From: an uncultured Collinsella sp.
GTDB lineage: Bacteria; Actinomycetota; Coriobacteriia; Coriobacteriales; Coriobacteriaceae
Assembly (NCBI GenBank): GCA_900542155.1
Contig: UQMD01000011.1
Location: forward strand, 1-64,000
Length of the DNA: 64,000 nucleotides
Direction of reading: 5' to 3'
Every line of letters begins with the position of its first letter. Within the stretch, counting starts at the first letter, position 1. Position numbers and translations under genes: made by a program. A model generated the notes under the pieces. It saw only the letters and a program-made list of their open reading frames with translations, made no database searches and had not been told where the DNA came from. This document shows positions 50,693 through 60,261 of this stretch, in pieces.

Positions 50693-51190
50693 ATGCCGGG
50701 CGAGAATTTTCCTGGCGACAGGATCGTGAGTCTTGTCGACGAGCTCGAGGGGCTCATCGAAGAGGCTAAGACGCCGTTCGGCAAGAACGCCCAGATGAAG
50801 GTTATCGATGCCGACGTCTTCTTTAACATCCTCGACGAGATCCGCATGAGCTATCCCGAGGAATGGCAGAAGTCCCGCCGTATCCTCAAGGAGCGCGAGG
50901 AGCTTATGGCTTCCGCCGCCGCTCAGGCCGATTCCATCATCGCCGATGCTCAGCAGCAGGCCCTCACCATTGCCGGTGAGCAGGAGATCGTCCGCTTAGC
51001 GCAGCAGCAGGCCGACGATATTCGCGACCGTGCCCAGCAGTATGAGCGCGAGACGCGCTATGCCGCCGAGGATTACGCCGAGCAGGTCTTTACGCACCTC
51101 GAGGAGAACCTCAAGAGCCTGACCGGCACCGTCACCCGTTGCCGTCAGCAGCTCAACGAGGGTGCCGCCCAGCAGAATGGTCAGTGGTAA
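50693..51190 (+). CDS. Coiled-coil protein of unknown function (DivIVA-like appearance)
   Basis: This 165-residue soluble protein is mostly long helix: IVSLVDELEGLIEEAK near the start, then a Glu/Gln/Ala-rich coiled coil (about 70-150) with repeats such as AQADSIIADAQQQA. It resembles the DivIVA/SepIVA-type or ATP-synthase-b-like coiled-coil proteins found beside coaD in Actinobacteria, but no specific motif proves it. ATG 50693 has AAAGGAG upstream. Its TAA overlaps the next ATG by one base, so it is coupled to the DUF177 gene. Confidence 0.7.
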   Translation: MPGENFPGDRIVSLVDELEGLIEEAKTPFGKNAQMKVIDADVFFNILDEIRMSYPEEWQKSRRILKEREELMASAAAQADSIIADAQQQALTIAGEQEIVRLAQQQADDIRDRAQQYERETRYAAEDYAEQVFTHLEENLKSLTGTVTRCRQQLNEGAAQQNGQW

Positions 51191-51744
51191 TGGCTGAGTT
51201 CCCGAGCGTTACCGTCGATCTTTCCGAGCAGCTCGAGTTTCCCGGAGACTCGTATCCGCTGACCGGCAAGGTCGATGTCGCCACCTATACGGTGGGCGAG
51301 AAGGAGTACCAGCTGCAGGACGGCATTGATTATGATGTGGTCTTTACCAATGCCGGCACCGGTGTTCTGCTTACGGGCATGGTCCGCGCGCACGCTACCG
51401 GTGAGTGCGACCGTTGCCTGGAGCCCGCTTCGTTTGATATTGCCGGTGAGATCGAGGAATTCTATCTCTTTAACGAGCCCGAGGACCCCGAGGCCTACGA
51501 AGATGGCTACGAGCTGCTGGGCGAGGATCGCATCGTCGATCTGGATGAGCCCATCAACGACGCGGTCGTCATGGACACGCCGTTCGTTGTCCTGTGCAAG
51601 CCCGATTGTCGCGGCCTATGCCCCACTTGCGGCATCAATCTCAACGTCGAGCAATGCGATTGCGCCGCTCAAGCAGAGGCTGAATGGGCCGCTGCCACGG
51701 AAAATCCATTTGCAGCATTGAAGAATCTCAAGCTTGACGAGTAA
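51190..51744 (+). CDS. DUF177 (YceD-family) protein
   Basis: This 184-residue member of the family is almost always encoded just before rpmF and implicated in 23S rRNA or ribosome metabolism. It contains the conserved GECDRCLEP and a second Cys cluster, CKPDCRGLCPTCG, that may bind zinc. It starts inside the preceding stop (TAATG). rpmF follows after 64 bases. Confidence 0.9.
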   Translation: MAEFPSVTVDLSEQLEFPGDSYPLTGKVDVATYTVGEKEYQLQDGIDYDVVFTNAGTGVLLTGMVRAHATGECDRCLEPASFDIAGEIEEFYLFNEPEDPEAYEDGYELLGEDRIVDLDEPINDAVVMDTPFVVLCKPDCRGLCPTCGINLNVEQCDCAAQAEAEWAAATENPFAALKNLKLDE

Positions 51745-51808
51745 AACTGTGGTAGTATCGCTACTTGCGCGTAATCGCCACACTGGATAGTTCATAAGGA
51801 AGGTCACT

Positions 51809-51988
51809 ATGCCCGTACCTAAACAAAAGCAGGGTCGTATCCGCACTCACACCCGCCGTTCCGCCAACATGAAGATCTCGGCTGCGGCTCAGTCCACGTG
51901 CCCCCGTTGCGGTGCTGTCAAGCTCCCGCACCACGTGTGCCCCAGCTGCGGTTTCTACAAGGACCGCGAGGTTATCGTTACCGAGTAA
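51809..51988 (+). CDS. rpmF: 50S ribosomal protein L32
   Basis: This 59-residue protein starts MPVPKQKQGRIRTHTRRS and has two zinc-binding pairs, CPRC and CPSC, as in the Cys-containing form of L32. AAGGAAGG precedes the ATG. An intrinsic terminator separates it from plsX. Confidence 0.97.
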   Translation: MPVPKQKQGRIRTHTRRSANMKISAAAQSTCPRCGAVKLPHHVCPSCGFYKDREVIVTE

Positions 51989-52028
51989 CTGTATACTCTG
52001 GATGCGATGCCGTTCCAACTGGAACCAC

Positions 52029-52058
52029 AATGGCCGGCTCAATGAGTCGGCCATTTTT
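52029..52058 (+). terminator. Terminator between rpmF and plsX
   Basis: The stem AATGGCCG (52029-52036)/CGGCCATT (52048-52055), with a short inner CTC-AAT-GAG helix, is followed by a T-run. It ends 17 bases before the plsX start, so plsX is either attenuated by it or has its own unseen promoter. Confidence 0.8.
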
Positions 52059-52075
52059 GTATAAGGAGTATGTAT

Positions 52076-53095
52076 ATGAGTAACGTTCGCGTTTGTGTAG
52101 ACGTTGTGGGTGGAGACGAGAAGCCACAGGTTGTCCTCGACGGTATCGAGGCGGCGCTTGCGGCTGATCCCGATATCGAGGTCTTGGCCGTCGGACCCGC
52201 AGAGATCGTGAACCCCTTTGCCGCGGCTCACGCTCGCGTTGAGGCCTTGGAGGCGCCCGATGTCATCGCCATGGATGACGATCCCATTCGAGCCGTGATG
52301 ACCAAGCGCAAGTCCTCGATCGTGCTTGCCTGCCGCGCTATCAAGAAGGGTAACGCGGACGCGTTCTTCTCTGCCGGCTCCACCGGCGCCATGACCGCTG
52401 CCGCTACCGCCTACGTGACGCCGTTTCGCTATCAGGCCGAGGGTAAGAAGCAGCCGGTGCGTCCATGCCTCACCAATGCACTGCCCAACCGCGCCGGCGG
52501 CCTGACGGTTCTGTGCGACATGGGCGCCAACCCCGATGTCACGGTGGACGATATGGTGCGTTTTGCCCAGATGGGTAGCGCCTATGCGCGCGTCGTCTTG
52601 GGTATTGAGCATCCTCGCGTGGGCCTGCTTGCCAACGGCACCGAGGATGAGAAGGGCTCCAACTTTACCAAGTCGTGCTTCCCGGCCATGAAGGCCGCTG
52701 TTCCCGGTTTTGTGGGCAACTGCGAGGGCACCGATCTTACGTCGGGCAATTTTGACGTCGTGGTCGCCGACGGCATGTCGGGCAACATCGCACTCAAGGC
52801 CACCGAGGGCGCTGCCAAGTTTTTGCTGCAGGAGCTCAAGGGTGTCTTTATGTCTTCGCTCGGCACCAAGATTGCCGCGCTGCTCATAAAAAAGCAGATG
52901 CGCGAGATCAAGGCAAAGCTCTCGGGCGATGCTAAGGGCGGCGCGATTCTTTTGGGCCTGCGTGGCGTAGTGCTGATCGGCCATGGTGCCACCTCAGTCG
53001 AGGCCGTCAAAAACGGTACGCTCGCCGCGGCGGAGGCCGTGCGCGCCGGGCTTGTCGAGAACGTCGCCAACTCTATGGACGGCATCGTTTTGTAG
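52076..53095 (+). CDS. plsX: Phosphate acyltransferase PlsX
   Basis: PlsX converts acyl-ACP to acyl-phosphate, the first step of phospholipid synthesis in most bacteria. The family pattern VCVDVVGGDEKPQVVLDGI, FFSAGSTGAMTAAA, TVLCDMGANPDV and VADGMSGNIALKATEG is clear. 339 residues. ATG 52076 is preferred over ATG 52070, because GGAG would be only one base from the latter. Confidence 0.94.
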   Translation: MSNVRVCVDVVGGDEKPQVVLDGIEAALAADPDIEVLAVGPAEIVNPFAAAHARVEALEAPDVIAMDDDPIRAVMTKRKSSIVLACRAIKKGNADAFFSAGSTGAMTAAATAYVTPFRYQAEGKKQPVRPCLTNALPNRAGGLTVLCDMGANPDVTVDDMVRFAQMGSAYARVVLGIEHPRVGLLANGTEDEKGSNFTKSCFPAMKAAVPGFVGNCEGTDLTSGNFDVVVADGMSGNIALKATEGAAKFLLQELKGVFMSSLGTKIAALLIKKQMREIKAKLSGDAKGGAILLGLRGVVLIGHGATSVEAVKNGTLAAAEAVRAGLVENVANSMDGIVL

Positions 53096-53219
53096 GAGCG
53101 AGTTAGGGCGCTGTTATGTGCCTCGCGGCCTGCGTCGTGGGGTAGAATCAAAACCGTGTCTTGGCGCTGCGCTTGCGGCGCCAGCGCGTTGATGTTCACG
53201 CAATACGAGAGGAAGCGCT

Positions 53220-53462
53220 ATGGACCGCTCCGAAATCTTCGATAAGATCGCCGAAGTTGCCGCCGATGTGCTGGGTGTCGACGTTGCCGAGATTAGCGAC
53301 GAGACCACCTTCGACGATCTCGATGCCGATTCGCTCGAGCGTCTGCAGTTGGTGACGGCCATCGAGGACGAGTTCGACCTCGAGATCGATGACGAGACCC
53401 TGCTTTCGCTCAACTCTGTCGCCGACGCTGTCGACGCTATTGAAAACGCCAAGGAGGCCTAA
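53220..53462 (+). CDS. acpP: Acyl carrier protein
   Basis: This 80-residue acidic protein carries the growing fatty acid on a phosphopantetheine arm. The attachment site is Ser38 in LDADSLERLQLV. AGAGGAAG precedes the ATG. The 124-base gap after plsX contains TAGAAT (53143-53148), a possible -10 box without a clear -35. rnc follows 3 bases later. Confidence 0.96.
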   Translation: MDRSEIFDKIAEVAADVLGVDVAEISDETTFDDLDADSLERLQLVTAIEDEFDLEIDDETLLSLNSVADAVDAIENAKEA

Positions 53463-53465
53463 GTC

Positions 53466-54191
53466 TTGGCTTTATCTCAACGACTCGCGCGCGCCCAGGA
53501 AATCCTGGGCCACGAGTTCAATAACAAGGTGCTGCTGCGCGCGGCGCTCACGCACCCCTCTGCCGTGGAAGGTCAGCCCGTCTCGGCGAGCTATGAGCGT
53601 CTTGAGTTTTTGGGCGATTCCATTTTGGGCGCCGTGGTTGCCCGTTCGCTCTTTGAATCCTATCCGGAGTTTGACGAGGGCAAGCTTACGCGCCTGAAGG
53701 TGTCCCTTGTCTCGGGTGCCACGCTGTCCGAGGTGTCCCATGAGCTGGGCATCGACGACATCATCATCTTTGGTGCCTCCGAGACCGGTACCGGCGCGCG
53801 CGGCCTGCACTCGGCGCTCGAGAACGTCTACGAGTCGCTCGTGGGCGCGCTGTATCTGGATGCTGGCTGGGATGCGGCGGCGGAGTTCATTCACCGTACG
53901 CTTAAGCCGCACCTGGCCTCCGAGCGTGCCGAGCACCCCGCGAACCCCAAGTCGTTCTTGCAGGAGTGCGTGCAGGCCGACGGCCACGAGCCTCCGGCGT
54001 ACAAGCTCGTTGGCTCTGAGGGCCCGGCGCATGCACCGACCTTTACCGCCGTGGTTCTCATCGACGGTATTCGCCAGGGCCGCGGCACCGGTTCCTCCAA
54101 GAAGGAGGCCGAGGGAGCCGCTGCGCTCGAGGCGCTCGACCGCATGGGTTACACCACCAACGGCGTGATTCTCAACAAGAAGCCTGTTTAA
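53466..54191 (+). CDS. rnc: Ribonuclease III
   Basis: RNase III cuts double-stranded RNA, including rRNA precursors. The catalytic signature ERLEFLGDSILG is at 44-55 with Asp51, NVYESLVGALYLDAG follows, and the C-terminal double-stranded RNA-binding domain ends with SSKKEAEGAAALEAL. 241 residues. It starts with TTG, 3 bases after acpP. It would be the candidate enzyme for processing the long leuS leader hairpin. Confidence 0.95.
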   Translation: MALSQRLARAQEILGHEFNNKVLLRAALTHPSAVEGQPVSASYERLEFLGDSILGAVVARSLFESYPEFDEGKLTRLKVSLVSGATLSEVSHELGIDDIIIFGASETGTGARGLHSALENVYESLVGALYLDAGWDAAAEFIHRTLKPHLASERAEHPANPKSFLQECVQADGHEPPAYKLVGSEGPAHAPTFTAVVLIDGIRQGRGTGSSKKEAEGAAALEALDRMGYTTNGVILNKKPV

Positions 54192-54201
54192 GCGAGGAAC
54201 C

Positions 54202-57200
54202 GTGTATCTCAAGTCCCTCACGCTCAAAGGGTTCAAGTCGTTTGCCGACCGCGCCCATATGACGTTTGAGCCGGGCCTAACCGTCATCGTCGGTCCCAAC
54301 GGCTCGGGAAAATCGAACATCTCCGACTCGATTCTGTGGGTCCTGGGTGAGCAGAGCGCCAAGCAGCTGCGCGGCCAGGCCATGGAGGACGTCATCTTCT
54401 CGGGCTCGTCGGCGCGTAAGCCGGTGGGTGTCGCCGAGGTTACGCTGGTGCTCGATAACTCGGACCATATGCTGCCCGTCGACTTTGACGAGGTGGCTAT
54501 CACCCGCCGCATGTATCGCTCGGGCGAGAGTGAGTACCTCATCAACTCGAGCCCGTGCCGCCTGATGGACATCCAGGACATCCTGCACGATTCGGGACTG
54601 GGCAAGGATACGCATTCCATCATCAGCCAGGGCAAGCTCGATGCCATTTTGCAGAGCCGCCCTGAGGAGCGCCGTGCCCTGATCGAGGAGGCCGCCGGCA
54701 TCTCCAAGCACAAGCGTCGCAAGGAGCGTGCGCTTAAAAAGATCAAGTCGATGGACGAGCACCTGACCCGTGCCCGCGACATCAATAAGGAGATCGCCCG
54801 TCAGCTGCGGCCGCTGGAGCGTCAGGTCGATCGCGCGCGCAAGTACAAAGAGCTGTCCTCGCGCGCGAGCGAGCTTACGCAGATGCTGGCCGTCGAGGAG
54901 CTGCGTTCGCTGCAATCGCAGTGGAACGACCTGGAGAGCCGCTCTAAGGAGGGCGCCGCCGAGCTGGAGCTTGCGCAGTACCGTCTGGGTGAGAAAGAGC
55001 GCGAGCTCGAGAAGCTCCAGGTCATGCTCGAGGAAAAGGGCCTGTTCGTGGGCGATCTGGGCGAGCAGCGCCGCCATATGCAAGACGTGGTCGGTCGCAT
55101 CAACTCCGACATGCGCCTGCTCGAGGAAAAGGGTCACAACATGGTGTCGCGCCTGTCCGACATGCGCGGCCAGATCTCGAGCTCCGAGCATCAGCGTCGT
55201 CGCGTGGTCGAGGAGCTCGAGGATGCGCGTGCCCAGCTTGAGGAAGTGACCGGTGCGCACATGCAGGCCCAGGACGACGTTGACGCCGCCGGTCCTGCCG
55301 CCGCCCAGCTCCACGAGCGTCGCGTGGCGCTCGACAATCAGATTTCGCAGCTTACGCGCGAGCAGCGTGATGTGCAGCGTGTGGCCGATAACGCCGCGCT
55401 CGAGCTCGCCAAGGTGAAGGACTCGCTGAGCAACGCCGAGGTCGAGGACAGCATGTACGCCTCGCGTCTGGAGCAGATTGATGAACAGCTCGAGGAGGTC
55501 ACGGCATCGCTTGAGAGCCGCCGCGACCGTGCCGAGGAGCTTGAGAGCGCCTTTGAGGCGGCTCGTCAGGCCCAGAAGGATGCGCGCGAGGCCACCGAGA
55601 CGGCACGCGCTGCCCTCAAGGACCTGCGTGCCCGCGAGGGCGAGGCGCGCAACAAGCTGTCCGAGGTTCGCTCGGAGCTCGCGAGCCAAAAGAAGCTCGA
55701 TGCCCGCATGGCAGACAGCTCGCCCCTGGTGAGTCGTCTGATGGGCGCGCTGGGCGACGATGTCTCGGGTCGTCTGGGCGACGTGCTCGAGGCGCCGCGT
55801 GAGCTTGAGGGCCTGGTTGAGCAGCTGCTCGCCGGCGATATCGATGCCCTGTTGTTCGATAACGCTGCCGCACTCGAGCGCGCCGGTCGCGCTGCCCTGG
55901 ACCAGAAGAAGGCCTCGGGCGAGGCGCTGCTGATGGCGCGCGGCGTGAGCGGCTCTGCTGCCGCCGAGAGCGCTGCCGGTTCGCGTCTGGTCGATCGCCT
56001 GTCCGTGCGCGCCGGTTATGGTCCGGTTGTCGAGGCACTGCTCGGCGGCTATTACGTGGTCGATGACTTGGCTGCCGCACTGGCCGCGCCCGTCGTTGAC
56101 GGTGTGACCTACGTGACGCCCGATGGCGCCCGCGTGAGCTGTGGTGGCCTGGTGCGTGTGGGGCTCGATGCCGGCGAGGCTTCGGGCGCTTTGGAGCGCA
56201 AGCGTCGTATCCGCGAGCTGGAGGGCCTGGAGCCCGATCTGGCTGCCATGTTTGAGCATGTGTCGGACCAAGTTGTTGAGGCCAACGTCGCCGTCGAGGA
56301 GGCCCGTGCCGCCGAGGGCGATGCCGCTGGCGAGATCGCCCGTCTTGAGGGCGAGCGCCGCTCGCTGCTCTCCGAGATCGGCCGCTTGGAGCAAAGCGCC
56401 AACAATGCCGAGGTCGAGCGCGTGCGCATCTCCAAGCGCCGTGAGCAGGCCGCTGAGGCCGTTCGTGCCGCTCGTCCACGCGTGGATGAACTTACTCGCT
56501 CGCGTGACGAAGCTCGTGCGCAGGCAAGCGACTTAGGTCTCCAGATTGCCGAGGCCAACGACGAGCTCGACCGCGTGCGCCGTGACGATTCCGAGGCTGC
56601 CGGTAAGCTCGCCGACGCTAAGGTGCGCCTGGCTCAGACGAGCGAGCGCCTGCGTTCGCTGAAGGGCCGCGTGCCCGATCTGGAGCATCGCCTTGAGGGC
56701 ATCGACCGTCGTATCCGCGGGACGCGTCAGGCCTCACGCTCGCTCGAGTTGCTGCGCCTACGCGTCGATCCCATGCACGAGCGCTACTCGGCCCTGTTGG
56801 AGCGCGCCTCGGACTGGGCTGCGCGCCTGCGCGATCAGGCGACGCTTGAGGAGGCGGACTCGGCTTCGCTTAAGAAGACCATCGAGGACGCCAAGGCCGA
56901 GGTCGCCCGCACCAAAGACCGGGTTGATGCTGCCGCCACGACGCAAAACGAGTTCAAGGTCGCGCGTGGCAAGCTCGAGGTGCAGGTAGAGGCTGCCATC
57001 AAGGCCATCACCGCCGATGGCACCACGGTGCTTGAGGAAGCGCTTATGCTGCCGGCGCCCACCGATCGCGACGCCGCCGAGCGCGAGCTTAATCAACTCG
57101 CGCGCCAGATCAACAACTTGGGCCCCGTGAACCAGGTTGCCATGGAGGAGTACGAGCAGCTTAAGCGCCGCGCCGATTACATCGAGGAGCAGCTGGCCGA

Positions 57201-57738
57201 TCTTGAGAGCGCGCGCAAGGCGCTCACCAAGATCACCGTGGCCATCGACCGCAAGATGCGTAAAGCCTTCCTGGTGACGTTTGAGAAGGTTGATGCGAAT
57301 TTCCGCGAGATCTCCGCCATGCTCTTTCCGGGCGGTCAGGCTCACCTTGAGATGACCGATCCCGAGCATCCGGCCGAGACGGGCATTGAGGTCGTGGCGC
57401 AGCCGCGCGGCAAGCGCATCACCAAGATGATGCTCATGTCGGGTGGCGAGAAGAGCCTGACGGCGCTCGCACTGCTCTTTGCCGTGTACCGCACGCGCAC
57501 GGTGCCGTTCTATGTGCTGGACGAGGTCGAGGCGGCGCTCGACGACGCCAACCTGTCTAAGCTCATCGGCGCGCTCGATGTGCTGCGTTCCGATACGCAG
57601 CTCTTGGTAATCTCGCATCAGCGCCGTACTATGGAGGATGCTGACGTTCTCTACGGCGTCTCGATGCAAGCCGACGGCGTCAGTCGCGTCGTCTCGCAAA
57701 AACTCGATCGCGAAACCGGAAAGGTCGTGAATGCATAA
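54202..57738 (+). CDS. smc: Chromosome segregation protein SMC
   Basis: This 1178-residue ATPase condenses and separates chromosomes as a dimer with ScpA/ScpB. Walker A GPNGSGKS is at 31-38; two long coiled coils flank a hinge (about 510-650); the C-terminal head has LMSGGEKSLTALALLFA and FYVLDEVEAALDDAN. It starts at GTG. The TAA overlaps the ftsY ATG. Confidence 0.97.
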   Translation: MYLKSLTLKGFKSFADRAHMTFEPGLTVIVGPNGSGKSNISDSILWVLGEQSAKQLRGQAMEDVIFSGSSARKPVGVAEVTLVLDNSDHMLPVDFDEVAITRRMYRSGESEYLINSSPCRLMDIQDILHDSGLGKDTHSIISQGKLDAILQSRPEERRALIEEAAGISKHKRRKERALKKIKSMDEHLTRARDINKEIARQLRPLERQVDRARKYKELSSRASELTQMLAVEELRSLQSQWNDLESRSKEGAAELELAQYRLGEKERELEKLQVMLEEKGLFVGDLGEQRRHMQDVVGRINSDMRLLEEKGHNMVSRLSDMRGQISSSEHQRRRVVEELEDARAQLEEVTGAHMQAQDDVDAAGPAAAQLHERRVALDNQISQLTREQRDVQRVADNAALELAKVKDSLSNAEVEDSMYASRLEQIDEQLEEVTASLESRRDRAEELESAFEAARQAQKDAREATETARAALKDLRAREGEARNKLSEVRSELASQKKLDARMADSSPLVSRLMGALGDDVSGRLGDVLEAPRELEGLVEQLLAGDIDALLFDNAAALERAGRAALDQKKASGEALLMARGVSGSAAAESAAGSRLVDRLSVRAGYGPVVEALLGGYYVVDDLAAALAAPVVDGVTYVTPDGARVSCGGLVRVGLDAGEASGALERKRRIRELEGLEPDLAAMFEHVSDQVVEANVAVEEARAAEGDAAGEIARLEGERRSLLSEIGRLEQSANNAEVERVRISKRREQAAEAVRAARPRVDELTRSRDEARAQASDLGLQIAEANDELDRVRRDDSEAAGKLADAKVRLAQTSERLRSLKGRVPDLEHRLEGIDRRIRGTRQASRSLELLRLRVDPMHERYSALLERASDWAARLRDQATLEEADSASLKKTIEDAKAEVARTKDRVDAAATTQNEFKVARGKLEVQVEAAIKAITADGTTVLEEALMLPAPTDRDAAERELNQLARQINNLGPVNQVAMEEYEQLKRRADYIEEQLADLESARKALTKITVAIDRKMRKAFLVTFEKVDANFREISAMLFPGGQAHLEMTDPEHPAETGIEVVAQPRGKRITKMMLMSGGEKSLTALALLFAVYRTRTVPFYVLDEVEAALDDANLSKLIGALDVLRSDTQLLVISHQRRTMEDADVLYGVSMQADGVSRVVSQKLDRETGKVVNA

Positions 57739-58655
57739 TGGGATTCTTTGACGCACTCTCACGCGGACTTGAGCGCAGCCGCGAGGCCCTTAACGAGGTC
57801 TTCTATTTTGGCGGTGAGGTCGACGAGGATTTTTGGGAGGACCTTGAGGACACCCTCGTCATGGGTGACATGGGTGCCGAGGTCGCCATTCAGGTCTCCG
57901 ATGACCTGCGCGATGCCGCCGCCAAGAAGAACCTCAAGACCGCCCCGCAGCTTCGTCGCGCCCTGGCCGAGCAACTCGAGGGCCATTTTGTGCCCGTCGA
58001 GCGCGATCCGTTCGCCGATACGCCGAGCTGCGTGCTGTTTGTCGGTATTAACGGTGCCGGCAAGACCACCACGGTCGGCAAGATTGCGAGCGCCATGGCC
58101 GCCCGCGGCAAGAACGTGGTGATCGGTTCGGCCGACACCTTCCGTGCCGCCGCTATCGAGCAGCTCGATGTGTGGGGCCAGCGCGCCGGCGTACCGGTTA
58201 TCAAGCGTGACCGCGGCTCCGATCCGGCGAGCGTGTGCTATGACGTACTTGACGAGGCCGATAAGCGCGGCAGCGACCTGGTGCTCATCGATACCGCCGG
58301 CCGTCTGCACACGAGCCCCGAGCTCATGCGCGAGCTTGCCAAGGTGGTCAATGTGACCCGTAAGCGTGCCGCCAATATGGCCTCCGGTCCCATGCCGGTT
58401 TCGGTCGTGCTTGTGATCGATGCCGCCACTGGTCAGAACGGTCTGAACCAGGCGCTCGAGTTTAACGAGGCGCTGGGCCTGGACGGTATTATCATGACTA
58501 AGCTCGACGGCACGGCTAAGGGCGGTATCGCCATGGCCGTGGCCGAGAAGCTCAAGCTCCCGATCCTGCGCATCGGCGTGGGCGAGCAGGTCGATGACCT
58601 GCAGGAGTTTAACGCCAAAGATTTCTGCCGCGCCCTGGTGGGCGAGTCCAATTAA
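57738..58655 (+). CDS. ftsY: Signal recognition particle receptor FtsY
   Basis: FtsY docks SRP-ribosome complexes at the membrane. This 305-residue form has a short N-terminal helix and lacks the long acidic A domain of E. coli FtsY. The GTPase has GINGAGKTTTVGKIA (G-loop 103-111), SADTFRAAAIEQL, DTAGRLH and TKLDGTAKGG. Translation is coupled to smc. Confidence 0.96.
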   Translation: MGFFDALSRGLERSREALNEVFYFGGEVDEDFWEDLEDTLVMGDMGAEVAIQVSDDLRDAAAKKNLKTAPQLRRALAEQLEGHFVPVERDPFADTPSCVLFVGINGAGKTTTVGKIASAMAARGKNVVIGSADTFRAAAIEQLDVWGQRAGVPVIKRDRGSDPASVCYDVLDEADKRGSDLVLIDTAGRLHTSPELMRELAKVVNVTRKRAANMASGPMPVSVVLVIDAATGQNGLNQALEFNEALGLDGIIMTKLDGTAKGGIAMAVAEKLKLPILRIGVGEQVDDLQEFNAKDFCRALVGESN

Positions 58656-58665
58656 GGAGTGACTA

Positions 58666-60141
58666 GTGTTTGATTCTCTGAGCGATCGCCTCAACGACAC
58701 ATTTGACCGCCTGCGCGGCAAGGGTAAGCTGACCGAGGCCGATATCACTTCGGCCATGCGCGACATTCGCATGGCGCTGCTCGAGGCCGACGTTAACTTT
58801 AAGGTCGTCAAGGAGTTCGTTGCCAAGACCAAGGAGCGCTGCATGACCGCCGAGGTCATGGAGTCGCTGTCGCCGGCGCAAAACGTCGTCAAGATCGTGC
58901 TCGACGAGCTCACCGAGATGCTCGGCTCCACCGAGAGTAAGCTCGTTTTTAGCAATCGCATTCCTAATGTCATCATGCTCGTGGGCCTGCAGGGCTCCGG
59001 TAAGACCACGGCTGCCGTAAAGCTGGCCTACTTGCTCAAGAAGCAGGGCCGCTCGCCGCTGCTCGCCGCGTGCGACGTCTACCGTCCCGCCGCTGCCGAC
59101 CAGCTGGCCACGCTCGGTGGCGAGATCGGCGTGCCGGTCTTCCGCGGTGACGGCGCGCACCCGGTCGACATTGCCAAGGGCGCCATTCAGGAGGCCGTCG
59201 ACCACCTGCGTGACGTGGTCATCGTCGATACTGCCGGTCGTCTGCAGATCGACGAGCAGATGATGCAGGAGGCCGTCGACATCAAGAAGGCCGTCAAGCC
59301 CGACCAGGTGCTGATGGTCGTCGATGCCATGACCGGCCAGGATATCGTCAACGTCGTCTCGACCTTCGCCGATCGCACCGACTTTGATGGCGTGATTATC
59401 TCCAAGCTCGACGGTGACGCCCGTGGCGGTGGCGCACTTTCGGTGCGTCAGGTGACCGGCAAGCCCATCAAGTTCGTGAGCATGGGCGAGAAGCCCGATT
59501 CGCTGGAGCCGTTCTATCCCGACCGCATGGCCAAGCGAATCTTGGGCATGGGCGATGTCGTAGGTATTATCGAGAAGGCCCAGGAGGCAGCCGATGCCGA
59601 GCAGCTTGAGGCTGCCGAGCGTATGCTGCGCGAGGGCTTCACCATGAACGACATGCTCGATCAGATGAAAGCCGTCAAAAAGATGGGCGGCATGAAGGGC
59701 ATTCTGGGCATGCTCCCCGGCGGTCAGCGTGCACTCAACCAGATGGGCGGCAACCTGGACGAGGGTATCTTCGATAAGAACGAGGCCATCATCATGTCGA
59801 TGACCAAGGAGGAGCGCCTGCGTCCCTCCATCATCAACGGCCAGCGCCGCGCCCGCATTGCCAAGGGAGCCGGCGTAACTCCCACCGAGGTCAACAGCCT
59901 TATGAAGCAGTGGGGCGAGATGAATAAGATGATGGGCCGCATGCGCACGATGGCCAATCAGGCACAGGCCGGCGGCAAGAAGGGCAAAAAGGGTAAGAAG
60001 GGCAAGAAGATGCGCATGCCCAATATCCCTGGCCTGGACGCCATGGGTCTGGGCGGCATGGGTGGCCTGGGTACGGGCGGTCCCAAGTCCGATATGGAGC
60101 TGCTGCGCCAGATGGAAGCGCAGATGCGAAATAAGAAATAG
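58666..60141 (+). CDS. ffh: Signal recognition particle protein Ffh
   Basis: Ffh binds signal sequences and the SRP RNA. The NG domain has GLQGSGKT at 107-114, CDVYRPAAADQL, DTAGRLQ and SKLDGDARGG. The Met-rich M domain (about 300-430) includes MGGMKGILGMLPGG and ends in a Lys/Gly-rich tail. 491 residues. It starts at GTG, 10 bases after ftsY. No SRP RNA gene was recognised in the window. Confidence 0.96.
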   Translation: MFDSLSDRLNDTFDRLRGKGKLTEADITSAMRDIRMALLEADVNFKVVKEFVAKTKERCMTAEVMESLSPAQNVVKIVLDELTEMLGSTESKLVFSNRIPNVIMLVGLQGSGKTTAAVKLAYLLKKQGRSPLLAACDVYRPAAADQLATLGGEIGVPVFRGDGAHPVDIAKGAIQEAVDHLRDVVIVDTAGRLQIDEQMMQEAVDIKKAVKPDQVLMVVDAMTGQDIVNVVSTFADRTDFDGVIISKLDGDARGGGALSVRQVTGKPIKFVSMGEKPDSLEPFYPDRMAKRILGMGDVVGIIEKAQEAADAEQLEAAERMLREGFTMNDMLDQMKAVKKMGGMKGILGMLPGGQRALNQMGGNLDEGIFDKNEAIIMSMTKEERLRPSIINGQRRARIAKGAGVTPTEVNSLMKQWGEMNKMMGRMRTMANQAQAGGKKGKKGKKGKKMRMPNIPGLDAMGLGGMGGLGTGGPKSDMELLRQMEAQMRNKK

Positions 60142-60166
60142 GGCTGTAATTCCAGCTTGATATGGC

Positions 60167-60203
60167 AAAGGCCACTCGGAAGCTACCGGGTGGCCTTTGT
60201 TGT
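60167..60203. terminator. Terminator after ffh
   Basis: A 13-bp stem AAAGGCCACTCGG (60167-60179)/CCGGGTGGCCTTT (60186-60198) with one wobble and loop AAGCTA. It probably serves both ffh and the converging minus-strand gene. Confidence 0.8.
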
Positions 60204-60261
60204 TGGCTTTGATTGTTGGGGTGCGTGCAGCGTCGTGTCCCGAGCTCGCGGTGCCGTGCCG